A stretch of 64,000 nt of DNA from Propionibacteriaceae bacterium ZF39 (lineage in GTDB: Bacteria > Actinomycetota > Actinomycetes > Propionibacteriales > Propionibacteriaceae). A program made the position numbers and the translations under genes. This document shows, in pieces, positions 26,453-34,123 of this stretch. A model generated the notes under the pieces. The model was not told the DNA's origin and did no database searches. It saw only the letters and a program-made list of their open reading frames with translations. How positions within the stretch are numbered: position 1 is the first letter of the stretch; every line of letters begins with the position of its first letter. The stretch is from positions 3,472,001-3,536,000 of the forward strand of contig CP154795.1 in the NCBI GenBank assembly GCA_039565995.1, written 5' to 3'.

Positions 26453-26458
26453 TATGCT
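26453..26458 (+). promoter_or_regulatory. -10 box for a leaderless start
   Basis: TATGCT ends 7 nt before ATG 26466, fitting the leaderless pattern seen at several starts in this window. Confidence 0.35.
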
Positions 26459-26465
26459 TCACCAG

Positions 26466-26771
26466 ATGAGCGTTCTTGAGATTGCCCACTTCACTGTCAC
26501 TCCCGGTAGCGCGCCGGACTTCATCGCCGCCTATCGCCAGGGCCGACAGCTGCTGACCGAACTTGCCGAATGCCGGCGAGTCACGATGACGCAGGGCATC
26601 GAGTCACCCGACACATTCCGGCTGCTCGTCGAGTGGGACAGCGTCGAGGCCCACGTGGAGAAGTTCCGCAACGATGCGGACCGCTATGGCCAATGGCGCG
26701 GGCTCATCGGGCCTTTCTTTGCCGAACCTCCCTTGGTGGAGCACTATCTCGACGTCGACGCGCAGGAGTGA
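26466..26771 (+). CDS. Antibiotic biosynthesis monooxygenase (ABM) domain protein
   Basis: 101 residues, one dimeric ferredoxin-like ABM domain: IAHFTVTPGSAPDFIAAYRQ, MTQGIESPDTFRLLVEWDSV and a C-terminal FFAEPPLVEHYLDV. Relatives include quinol monooxygenases, heme-degrading IsdG-like proteins and many uncharacterised stress proteins. No heme or quinone ligand is evident, so the substrate is open. An ATG 12 bp upstream (26454) is an alternative start. Confidence 0.75.
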   Translation: MSVLEIAHFTVTPGSAPDFIAAYRQGRQLLTELAECRRVTMTQGIESPDTFRLLVEWDSVEAHVEKFRNDADRYGQWRGLIGPFFAEPPLVEHYLDVDAQE

Positions 26772-26822
26772 AGCCGTCAAGCGGCCGGGATCCGGAGACC
26801 TCATGCGCGCTGGGCCACACTG

Positions 26823-28403
26823 TCAGCGGGCATTCTCCGGCTCGGCGACGGTCTCGGTCTGGCCCCTGGCGTCGCCGAGCTTCCCCTCGGGTACGCCGAG
26901 GTTGCGGAAATGGCGTCTGTCGTGGGTCAGGACCATCCAGATGACGACGGCCGCCGCGGCGATGCCGACACCGGTGAGTTCGTTGCGCCAGGAGAAGCTC
27001 ACCGACGAATAGGTCAGCAGGCCGATCGAGGCCCAGCTCGAGATCCGCACGATCAGCGGGCTGGGCCTCGAGAAGGCGAAGAACACCGCGGGCCAGGTGA
27101 GATACCACGGATGCAGGGCGGGGCTGCCGAGGATGACGGCCATCCAGGCGTACACGAGGAAGCGCATCGGTCGCCGCGGCGCCATGCGCACGAGCATCAC
27201 CAGGATGACGATCACCATGATCACCATCGCGATGAGCCGGGCGAGATCGAGCACGCTCTGCGCCTCGCGGTGATAGCCGAGGCCGTTGAGGACGAGTTGG
27301 GCGAGGTCGCCGATCATCGTCGCCGGGGCGATGGTCGACACACGCCCCGGGACCTCGATCGCCTTCAACCAGCCCCAGCCCTGGCCGTCGGGCAGGCACG
27401 CGAGTGTGATGAACGTCAGGGCCGCAACCATCACGACGGTCGCCAGGAACACCCGCCACCCGGCCTGCCAGAGCTGACCGAACCAGCTCGGCCGCCGTCG
27501 GCCCACCCGCCATCCCAGCATCGCCACCGGGACGATCGCGAGGATCGCCGGAATCTTCACCGCGGCTGCAGCCGCCACGAGCACACACCCCAGCAGGAAC
27601 CGCCGGTTCGACGCTGCCACCAGCCCGAGAGCGATGAAGCCGATCATGATCGCGTCGTTGTGGGCGCCACCGATCAGGTGGGCGATGGCGAGCGGATTCA
27701 CCAGGCCGAACCACATCGCCTTGCGCGGATCCACGTTCACGCGGCGGGCCAGGACCGGCACCGCGTACGCCGTCGCCACGATCCCCAGGATCGCCAGCAA
27801 CCGCATGCCGACCGCCGAGGACCAATAGGGCGAATGCCCGAACACATCGACGACCAGGTGCGACAGCTGCAGGCTCAGCGGGCCATAGGGCGCGCGCGTG
27901 AACCGCCACTCCTCCACGACCTGCTCGCCCCAGCGGTTCTGGAGCATGCCGGCGCCCATGTCATAGGGGTTGAGGCCCTCGTGGACCATGAAGCCCTCGG
28001 CGGCGTACGCATAGGAATCGTGACTGAAGATCGGCGGCGCCAGCAGCATCGGCAGCGACCACAGGGCCAGCACCGCGCGGAAATCGACGACCGGCGCAGG
28101 TGGCCGTGGGCGGAGGTGGAACCAGGCATCCATGACGAGGAGTACGCCGCCGAGCGCGGCGATCGTGCCGACCGTCGGTCCCAGCCACGTCCACTCGCGG
28201 AAGGCGCCGAACACCTTCCACCACGGACTGTTCTCCGGCAGGAACGCCGGGGACAGACCGCCGATCGCCATGAGCAGCGAGCCGAGCATGCCTCGCCGGA
28301 CCCACTTGATCCGGTATGCCTCCACCAGCGACGCCGTCGCCTTCGCCTGCCACTCGTCGAACCAGTCCGCGCATCGCAGGAGCCACGCGCGCAGCCGGAT
28401 CAC
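26823..28403 (-). CDS. mptB: Polyprenol-phosphomannose-dependent alpha-1,6-mannosyltransferase
   Basis: 526 residues, GT-C fold with about 12 hydrophobic segments. The first extracellular loop carries the acidic signature FSHDSYAYAAEGFMVHEGLN followed by PYDMG, typical of MptA/MptB. These enzymes use decaprenyl-phosphomannose to build the alpha-1,6-mannan core of lipomannan or related glycolipids. The charged C-terminal tail is cytosolic. GTG 28403 overlaps the stop of the ferredoxin-like gene by 4 bp (GTGA), so it is translated as the fourth gene of the nuoB/C/I-like operon, an unexpected partner. Confidence 0.85.
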   Translation of the reverse strand: MIRLRAWLLRCADWFDEWQAKATASLVEAYRIKWVRRGMLGSLLMAIGGLSPAFLPENSPWWKVFGAFREWTWLGPTVGTIAALGGVLLVMDAWFHLRPRPPAPVVDFRAVLALWSLPMLLAPPIFSHDSYAYAAEGFMVHEGLNPYDMGAGMLQNRWGEQVVEEWRFTRAPYGPLSLQLSHLVVDVFGHSPYWSSAVGMRLLAILGIVATAYAVPVLARRVNVDPRKAMWFGLVNPLAIAHLIGGAHNDAIMIGFIALGLVAASNRRFLLGCVLVAAAAAVKIPAILAIVPVAMLGWRVGRRRPSWFGQLWQAGWRVFLATVVMVAALTFITLACLPDGQGWGWLKAIEVPGRVSTIAPATMIGDLAQLVLNGLGYHREAQSVLDLARLIAMVIMVIVILVMLVRMAPRRPMRFLVYAWMAVILGSPALHPWYLTWPAVFFAFSRPSPLIVRISSWASIGLLTYSSVSFSWRNELTGVGIAAAAVVIWMVLTHDRRHFRNLGVPEGKLGDARGQTETVAEPENAR

Positions 28404-28780
28404 GCGAGATCCTCGATCTCGTGGAGCAGGTCGGTCAGCGTCGCCACCGCGGGCATCGCCTCATGCCGCCACTCCAGCGCATCGAACGGGCACTCCTCGA
28501 CGCAGATCCCGCAATACATGCACAGCGACCAGTCGATCGCGAACCGGTCGAGCACGTTCTTCGTCCGCTCCCGCATCCCCCGGCCGGTGAGCTGCGCGGG
28601 CGCGTCCAGGTCGACCTCCGTGTGCGAATCGATGTGGATGCACCACACCGGGCACTCCCGCGCACAGATCATGCACGACGTGCACTTGTCCTCGATCAGC
28701 CGAATGCGCGCATGAGCTGTGTCATGCCGTCGCTCCGCGACGGGAACGGTCGGCGTGGAGCCGTCGTCCTGCGCACTCAT
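28400..28780 (-). CDS. NuoI-like 2x[4Fe-4S] ferredoxin
   Basis: 126 residues with two binding motifs, CTSCMICARECP and CMYCGICVEECP, each feeding a 4Fe-4S cluster, on a NuoI/ferredoxin scaffold. It is shorter and clearly distinct from the operonic nuoI at 61270-61842. It is coupled by ATGA overlap to the NuoC-like gene upstream and by GTGA to mptB downstream. It probably passes electrons within a small NuoB/C/I module; the electron donor and acceptor are unknown because no NuoD, NuoEF or membrane subunit is adjacent. Confidence 0.88.
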   Translation of the reverse strand: MSAQDDGSTPTVPVAERRHDTAHARIRLIEDKCTSCMICARECPVWCIHIDSHTEVDLDAPAQLTGRGMRERTKNVLDRFAIDWSLCMYCGICVEECPFDALEWRHEAMPAVATLTDLLHEIEDLA

Positions 28781-29328
28781 CGCCGCCTCCGCACCCGGCC
28801 ACCCTGCGCGCTCGCCGCGACCTCGGCCGGATCGGCGGGTGGGTCGTCGGGGTTGCGGTCGCCCCAGACATTCGGATCGGGTACGCCCGGCGGGACCATC
28901 CGACGCCGACCGGCCGCGGCCCCCGTTTCTGCCGGGTCCTTCGAGCCGGGCCAGTCGACCGCGGCCCGGGCGCCCAGGACCTCGTCCTTGCGCAGGGGGT
29001 GGCCGCCATAGCGTCGGGGCAGGAGCAGCGGCGTACCATCCCCACCGAGGAATTCCACCCCGAACAGATCGTGGATCTCGCGCTCGGCCCAGCCGGCGCC
29101 GGCGTACACCCCGGACAGCGTGCCCACCTCGGGGGCGTTCCGGTCGATCCGGGTCTCGAGGCGGCGGGTCTCGCCGGTGGCGCGATCGAGGAGCTGGACG
29201 ACGAGTCGGAACTCATCGGCGCGGCCGATCTCGTCGACGCAGTCGAGCCAGTCGAACCAGGTGAACCCGGCCGCCTTGGCGTCGGCGACCGTGGCCGCCC
29301 ACGCCGTCGGCTCGACCTGGTCGTTCAT
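28777..29328 (-). CDS. NuoC-like 30-kDa subunit
   Basis: 183 residues from ATG 29328. It contains the complex I 30-kDa domain with WAEREIHDLFGVEFLGG and LLLPRRYGGHPLRKDE, the conserved signature that contacts NuoB and NuoD. The last 50 residues are a low-complexity Pro/Asp/Arg tail. ATGA overlap with nuoB-like upstream. A main nuoC would be expected beyond the right edge of the window, so this is a second, divergent copy. Confidence 0.87.
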   Translation of the reverse strand: MNDQVEPTAWAATVADAKAAGFTWFDWLDCVDEIGRADEFRLVVQLLDRATGETRRLETRIDRNAPEVGTLSGVYAGAGWAEREIHDLFGVEFLGGDGTPLLLPRRYGGHPLRKDEVLGARAAVDWPGSKDPAETGAAAGRRRMVPPGVPDPNVWGDRNPDDPPADPAEVAASAQGGRVRRRR

Positions 29329-29711
29329 CGGGCCAACTCTACGCGGAACGACTCCACTGCGGCGGTCAGCGCAGTGGGCGTCGGCGGGCAGCCGGGGACG
29401 AAGAGGTCCACGTCGACGATCTGGCCGATGCCCTTGGTGACGGCGTACGAATCCCAATAGGGACCGCCCGCCGAGGCGCAGGCGCCGAAGGAGACGATGC
29501 GGGCGTCGGGGACGCGGGCGAGGATCGAGCGCACGACGGGGAGCACGGTGTCGGTGACTGTGCCGGAGACGACCACGACGGCCCGGTCATCGGGCCGGAG
29601 GTCGGTGAGTGCTAGCTCGGCCGCCGCCACCTCGACCTCGAGGGCACAGCACGCCAGAGCAATATCGATGACGACCAGGGAGCGGTCGCCGAACCAGTCC
29701 CAGCAGCGCAC
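29325..29711 (-). CDS. NuoB-like Fe-S subunit
   Basis: 128 residues, GTG start. All four cysteines for the N2-type cluster are present: the vicinal pair C21-C22 (ACCALEVEVAA), C78 (FGACASAGGPYW) and C108 (VPGCPPTPTAL). It is first gene of the four-gene coupled set with NuoC-like, NuoI-like and MptB. With no NuoD/large subunit nearby it resembles the core of small membrane hydrogenase or complex-I-like modules, but incomplete. No ribosome-binding site is evident, so it may be leaderless. Confidence 0.87.
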   Translation of the reverse strand: MRCWDWFGDRSLVVIDIALACCALEVEVAAAELALTDLRPDDRAVVVVSGTVTDTVLPVVRSILARVPDARIVSFGACASAGGPYWDSYAVTKGIGQIVDVDLFVPGCPPTPTALTAAVESFRVELAR

Positions 29712-29728
29712 CGGGTCAGCGTACCCGT

Positions 29729-29816
29729 CGAGACACCTTCACCACCCGCGAGACGTCTCGCCCTTGCTCGAGACTCCTGCTGCAGCAGGCGTCTCGACGC
29801 ACGCCAGGGTGTCTCG
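29729..29816. repeat. Nested palindromic repeat, copy 1
   Basis: Outer arms CGAGACACC (29729-29737) and GGTGTCTCG (29808-29816) enclose a perfect 10-bp palindrome GAGACGTCTC (29750-29759) and a hairpin with arms TCGAGAC (29768-29774) and GTCTCGA (29791-29797) around the 14-bp palindrome at 29776-29789. Related to 32307-32382. It lies between divergent nuoB-like and caiB genes, so it is not simply a terminator. Confidence 0.8.
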
Positions 29817-29911
29817 CGCATGTTCCACATGACGGCGCGCTCCACTGGCGCGGGCAGCTGGGGTCTGGGGCAGAGTGGGTACGCGGGCAATCAGGGCCAG
29901 GAGGTGGCGCG

Positions 29912-31063
29912 ATGCAGGAGACTCGAACGGATCGTCCACTTCCACTGGAGGGCATCCTCGTCGCGGACTTCAGCCGCGTGCTCGCAGGGCCGCTCGCGAC
30001 GATGATGCTGGCCGATCTCGGCGCACGGGTGATCAAGGTCGAGCGTCCCGGCGCGGGCGACGACACGCGAACCTGGGGACCGCCGTGGTCGCCGACCGGC
30101 TCCACCTATTTCGAGTCTGTGAACCGCGGCAAGGAATCCGTCGCCCTCGACCTCTCCGACGCGGGCGATCTCGCCCTCGCGCACGAACTCACCCGCCGCG
30201 CAGATGTGCTGATCCACAACTTCAAGCCGGGCACGATGAGCAAGCTCGGCCTCGGGTATGACGAGATTCGCGAGGACAACCCGGGCATCGTCTACTGCGC
30301 CATCAACGGGTTCGGCAGCCGGGCCGGCCGCGACCTGCTCGGCTATGACTTCGTCGTCCAGGCCGTCGGTGGGCTGATGAGCATCACCGGAGAACGCGAC
30401 GAGCCCATGAAGGCCGGCGTCGCACTCGTCGACGTGCTCACCGGCAAAGATGCGGCCATCGGCATCCTCGCCGCGCTCAACGCCCGCCAGCGCACCGGCC
30501 ACGGCGACCACCTCGAGGTCACGCTCCTGACGAGTCTCCTCGGGTCTCTCGTCAACCAGGGTCAGAGCGCGCTCGAGACCGGACGCTCCCCCGGCGGCAT
30601 GGGCAACCAGCACCCCAGCATCGCCCCCTATGAAACCCTCCACACCGCCGACGGACTCATCGCCGTCGCCTGCGGCAACGATGGCCAGTTCGCCCGCCTC
30701 GCCGCGGCGATCGGCCGACCCGACCTCGCCAACGATCCCCGCTTCACCACCAACGCCCTCCGCGTCGAACACCGGCCCGTCCTCCTCGCCGAACTCGAGG
30801 ACGCCCTGACCGCCGCCGATGCCGCCACATGGGTGGACCGCCTCAATGGCGCGCAGGTGCCGGCGGGCCGGGTGAACACGATTCACGAGGCGGTACGCCT
30901 GGCCTGCGACCTCGAACTCGACCCGCTCATCGAGGTCGGCCCTAACCACGCCGCCCAGATCCGGCATCCGATCACCTGGACCGCCTATCAGCCGTCCGAG
31001 CCGACCCCACCGCCCGGCCTCGGCGAGCACACCGACGCCGTTCGCGCCTGGCTACGCGGCTGA
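29912..31063 (+). CDS. Family III CoA-transferase (CaiB/BaiF), probable glutarate CoA-transferase
   Basis: 383 residues, the family's usual size. It opens with GILVADFSRVLAGPLATMML and ADLGARVIKVERPGAGDDTR; the catalytic Asp should be that in AGVALVDVLTGKDAAIGILA, forming the acyl-anhydride. Family III enzymes move CoA between carboxylic acids. The next gene is a glutaryl-CoA-type dehydrogenase, and the human glutarate transferase SUGCT belongs to this family, so glutarate is the best-supported substrate (inference). AGGAGG lies just upstream of ATG 29912. Confidence 0.87.
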   Translation: MQETRTDRPLPLEGILVADFSRVLAGPLATMMLADLGARVIKVERPGAGDDTRTWGPPWSPTGSTYFESVNRGKESVALDLSDAGDLALAHELTRRADVLIHNFKPGTMSKLGLGYDEIREDNPGIVYCAINGFGSRAGRDLLGYDFVVQAVGGLMSITGERDEPMKAGVALVDVLTGKDAAIGILAALNARQRTGHGDHLEVTLLTSLLGSLVNQGQSALETGRSPGGMGNQHPSIAPYETLHTADGLIAVACGNDGQFARLAAAIGRPDLANDPRFTTNALRVEHRPVLLAELEDALTAADAATWVDRLNGAQVPAGRVNTIHEAVRLACDLELDPLIEVGPNHAAQIRHPITWTAYQPSEPTPPPGLGEHTDAVRAWLRG

Positions 31064-31108
31064 ACTGCTGTCGTCGTTTCGCAGGCTCAACCACCGAAAG
31101 GATCGACC

Positions 31109-32305
31109 ATGGCCCACGCGAGCAACCCCCGACCGCTCAATCGCCAGGACCTGCTCGACATCGACACGATGCTGAGCGAGGACGAGCGGGCAGTGCGCGA
31201 CAGCGTACGCGCGGCATGCGACGCGGAGATCGAGCCGCACATCCAGCAGTGGTACGAGGACGGCGCTCTCCCCGTCCGCGAACTCGCCAGGATGTTCGGC
31301 GAGCTCGGCGTCCTGGGCATGCATCTCGACGGCTACGGCTGCCCCGGCATGTCGGCAGTCGACTATGGCCTCGCCTGCCAGGAACTGGAAGCGAGCGATT
31401 CGGGCATCCGGTCCCTGGTGTCGGTGCAGGGGTCGTTGGCGATGTTTGCGATCTGGCGCTGGGGCACCGAGGAGCAGAAGCTCGAATGGCTCCCGCGACT
31501 CGCCGCCGGCGACGCGATCGGCTGCTTCGGCCTGACCGAGCCGGATCATGGCTCGGACCCGGGATCGATGCGTACGCGGGCCCGCCGCGACGGCGACGAC
31601 TGGGTGCTCAACGGCGCGAAGATGTGGATCACCAACGGCTCGGTCGCCGATGTCGCGGTCGTCTGGGCGAACGCGGGCGAGGAGAACGGCGTGATCCGTG
31701 GCTTCGTGGTGCCGACTGACACCCCCGGTTTCTCCGCCCCCGAGATCAAGCACAAGATGTCGCTCCGCGCGTCGGTGACCTCGGAGTTGCTCTTCGACAA
31801 CGTGCGGCTGCCCGGGGATGCGGTGTTCCCGGACGTCCGCGGACTGAAGGGACCGCTGAGCTGCCTCAGCGAGGCGCGATACGGGATCGTCTGGGGTGCC
31901 ATCGGCGCGGGCCGGGCCAGCCTGGACGCCGCGGTGCGCTACTCGACCGAACGCCATCAGTTCGGCAAGCCCCTCGCGGGCTTCCAGCTCACGCAGGGGA
32001 AGCTCGCGCGCATGTCGACCGACCTGAACACGGGGCAACTCCTCGCGCTGCACCTCGGCCGGTTGAAGGATTCGGTCGGTTTGCGGCCGGAGCAGGTGAG
32101 CGTCGGGAAATACAACAACGTGAGCGCCGCCCTCGAGGTGTGCCGCACCGCCCGGACCATCCTCGGCGCGAACGGCATCAGCGGAGAGTTCCCCGTCATG
32201 CGCCACGCCAACAACCTCGAGTCTGTCCTCACCTATGAGGGCACCGTCGAGATGCACGCCCTGACCATCGGCAAGGCCCTCACCGGGGTGGACGCCTTCC
32301 GCTGA
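31109..32305 (+). CDS. gcdH: Glutaryl-CoA dehydrogenase-like acyl-CoA dehydrogenase
   Basis: 398 residues. FAD-dependent oxidation, with decarboxylation in true GCDH, giving crotonyl-CoA. It resembles the glutaryl subfamily: GYGCPGMSAVDYGLACQELE, SGIRSLVSVQGSLAMFAI, FGLTEPDHGSDPGSM, and the catalytic Glu in LTYEGTVEMHALTIGKALTG. GAAAGGATC precedes ATG 31109; the gap to the CoA-transferase is 45 bp. The two likely form a glutarate degradation unit, linking lysine or glutarate breakdown to beta-oxidation. Confidence 0.88.
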   Translation: MAHASNPRPLNRQDLLDIDTMLSEDERAVRDSVRAACDAEIEPHIQQWYEDGALPVRELARMFGELGVLGMHLDGYGCPGMSAVDYGLACQELEASDSGIRSLVSVQGSLAMFAIWRWGTEEQKLEWLPRLAAGDAIGCFGLTEPDHGSDPGSMRTRARRDGDDWVLNGAKMWITNGSVADVAVVWANAGEENGVIRGFVVPTDTPGFSAPEIKHKMSLRASVTSELLFDNVRLPGDAVFPDVRGLKGPLSCLSEARYGIVWGAIGAGRASLDAAVRYSTERHQFGKPLAGFQLTQGKLARMSTDLNTGQLLALHLGRLKDSVGLRPEQVSVGKYNNVSAALEVCRTARTILGANGISGEFPVMRHANNLESVLTYEGTVEMHALTIGKALTGVDAFR

Positions 32306-32306
32306 T

Positions 32307-32382
32307 CGCGCGAGACACCACCAACTACGACGAGACCCCTGCTCGAGCAGGGGTCTCGCGCGCCTACGTGGTGTCTCGCGCG
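32307..32382. repeat. Nested palindromic repeat, copy 2
   Basis: Perfect 15-bp outer arms, CGCGCGAGACACCAC (32307-32321) and GTGGTGTCTCGCGCG (32368-32382), enclose a perfect 28-bp palindrome (32331-32358, centred on CTCGAG) with 9-nt spacers on each side. It starts right after the gcdH stop and overlaps the 3' end of the convergent SDR gene. Motifs CGAGAC, CCTGCT, GCAGG and GTCTCG are shared with copy 1 at 29729-29816. Confidence 0.85.
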
Positions 32383-33347
32383 CTCGTGGCTCTGACAAGC
32401 TCCCCGATCGCGACGTCCATGTTGGCGGGCTCGACGCCGAGAAAATCACTCGGTCCCCGATCGACGCGCGCATCGGCGGCGAGCAGGGCGGCGAGGCGTA
32501 CGCCGTCCAGGCCCGGCTCGAAGCCCTGCAGCCGGAGCACCAGATCACGAGCGACAAGAAACACGGTGAACACCGACGCCGGCACCGTCACGATCGGCCA
32601 GCGGGGTCGGTCGAGATGCCGCAGGAACACGCGCAGGAGTTGCGACCACGTGAAGTTGGCTCCCACGACCGGATAGCTCGCTGCCCCCTCGGACCGCTCC
32701 AAAGCGCCGACCACCGCCTGTGCGATCTGGCCGACCGTCACCGCAGCCACGCCGCCGCTCACCCACAGCACCACACCGGGCATCCGGCGCACCGCGTCGA
32801 CCATGATCGACACCCCGGGCAGCGCACCGTCCGCCCCGACTCCGAACACATACGGCACCTCGATGATCGAGACATCCAGCCCTCCGTCCGCGTACGCCAG
32901 CGCCAGCTCGGCCTGATCGATCCGCGACCGGACGTAGGGATGCCACCGGCCCAGGTCGAGATCGGGCCGTGTGCGGGCGAGGTGGGTGAAATACGACCCG
33001 AGCACGACGACCCGGCGTACCCCCTCCGCGCGCGCCGCCTCGAGCAGCCTCCCCAGAGGTGCGTTGTTGACGGCGACGAAGGCGTCGTACGCCGGCTTGC
33101 GCACGGGGGTGCGCTCGTCGAGGCCCGCAGCAAACACCACACCGGTGCAGCCCTGCACCAGGGCCCGCAGCTCCACATCGGACAGCGTCGCCACGTCGCC
33201 GAGGCGCAGGTCGACCCCGTCGGGCACGTCCCTCCGCCGACGCGCCAGCGCGCGGACCGCGTACCCCCGGCTCACCAGTTCGGCTGCCGTCGCCGCCCCG
33301 AGCAGTCCGGTGCCACCGACGACGAGGATGCATTCGTTGGTTTCCAC
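32364..33347 (-). CDS. NAD(P)-binding SDR-family protein (extended/atypical)
   Basis: 327 residues. N-terminal Rossmann motif LVVGGTGLLGAATAAELVSR. The SDR active-site YxxxK is altered to YVRSR (HPYVRSRIDQAE), so the Lys is replaced by Arg; this is typical of atypical SDRs of the NmrA/complex I NDUFA9 kind that may bind rather than reduce. The C-terminal part (about 230-290) contains a hydrophobic stretch (VTVPASVFTVFLVARDLVL). The 3' end overlaps the palindromic repeat. It is divergent from the HAD gene. Substrate unknown. Confidence 0.8.
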   Translation of the reverse strand: METNECILVVGGTGLLGAATAAELVSRGYAVRALARRRRDVPDGVDLRLGDVATLSDVELRALVQGCTGVVFAAGLDERTPVRKPAYDAFVAVNNAPLGRLLEAARAEGVRRVVVLGSYFTHLARTRPDLDLGRWHPYVRSRIDQAELALAYADGGLDVSIIEVPYVFGVGADGALPGVSIMVDAVRRMPGVVLWVSGGVAAVTVGQIAQAVVGALERSEGAASYPVVGANFTWSQLLRVFLRHLDRPRWPIVTVPASVFTVFLVARDLVLRLQGFEPGLDGVRLAALLAADARVDRGPSDFLGVEPANMDVAIGELVRATSARDTT

Positions 33348-33388
33348 GCCCCGTTCCTACACCCCGCGGACGGCGACCTCACGACCCG

Positions 33389-33394
33389 TACGCT
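33389..33394 (+). promoter_or_regulatory. -10 box for a leaderless start (HAD gene)
   Basis: TACGCT ends 6 nt before GTG 33401, suggesting a leaderless transcript that would begin the HAD-ribA unit. Confidence 0.35.
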
Positions 33395-33400
33395 CGATGG

Positions 33401-34093
33401 GTGCCCAACCCACCTCCGCCGCACCCGTGGCACCCCGCCCTCACCGGGGTGTCCCTGCTGCTGGTCGACTTCGACGGGCCGCTCGTCCGGCTGCTGCCCG
33501 ACCCCGAGCACGTGCGGCTGACCGCGCGGCTCGCGCAGTGGTACGCCGACCGCGGCGGCCAGCCTCCCGCCACGACCGATCACGTTCAACTGCTCCGTCA
33601 CGTCCACGCCCATCACCCCGATCTCGCGGCCGATGCCGAACACCTGATGACCGAAGCCGAACTCGCGGCAGCGGCAGCCCACTCGGCGTACGCCGATGCG
33701 ATCGGATTCCTCAGTGACTGGCAAGCCGCCGGTGGGCACGTCGCGATCGTGAGCAACAACGCGGAGGAGGCCGTACGCCGGGTGCTCACCCGCTCCGGCC
33801 TCGGAACCGACGGGACCTGGACGGTTCACGCCCGCCGCCCGGGCGGGATCGCGCGACTCAAGCCGGCGCCGGACCTGCTGCTCGAGGCGATGACGGCCCA
33901 CGCTGCCACGCCTGACGGCGCCGTGATGATCGGGGACACCCCGAGCGATGTCCGGGCGGGGAGCGCCGCGGGCGTACGCACCATCGGCGTCACCGACAGC
34001 GCCGATCAGGCTCAAGCACTGCACACAGCGGGGGCCGCCACCATGATCCGCCGTCTTGTCGATTTATCCATGACAGATACCCCCGGGGGATAA
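33401..34093 (+). CDS. HAD-superfamily hydrolase
   Basis: 230 residues, GTG start. HAD motifs: nucleophile segment LLVDFDGPLV (DxD), motif II VAIVSNNAEEAV, Lys in ARLKPAPDLLLEAM and motif IV MIGDTPSDVRAG. The helical cap between residues 35 and 110 is the C1 type seen in phosphoglycolate phosphatase-like enzymes. It sits 30 bp upstream of the cyclohydrolase fusion in the same direction. In riboflavin synthesis a HAD phosphatase removes the phosphate from the ribitylamino-pyrimidine, so a dephosphorylation step in this cluster is plausible (inference). Confidence 0.85.
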   Translation: MPNPPPPHPWHPALTGVSLLLVDFDGPLVRLLPDPEHVRLTARLAQWYADRGGQPPATTDHVQLLRHVHAHHPDLAADAEHLMTEAELAAAAAHSAYADAIGFLSDWQAAGGHVAIVSNNAEEAVRRVLTRSGLGTDGTWTVHARRPGGIARLKPAPDLLLEAMTAHAATPDGAVMIGDTPSDVRAGSAAGVRTIGVTDSADQAQALHTAGAATMIRRLVDLSMTDTPGG

Positions 34094-34123
34094 TGACTTG
34101 AGGCGCACCCGAATACTTTGCGC

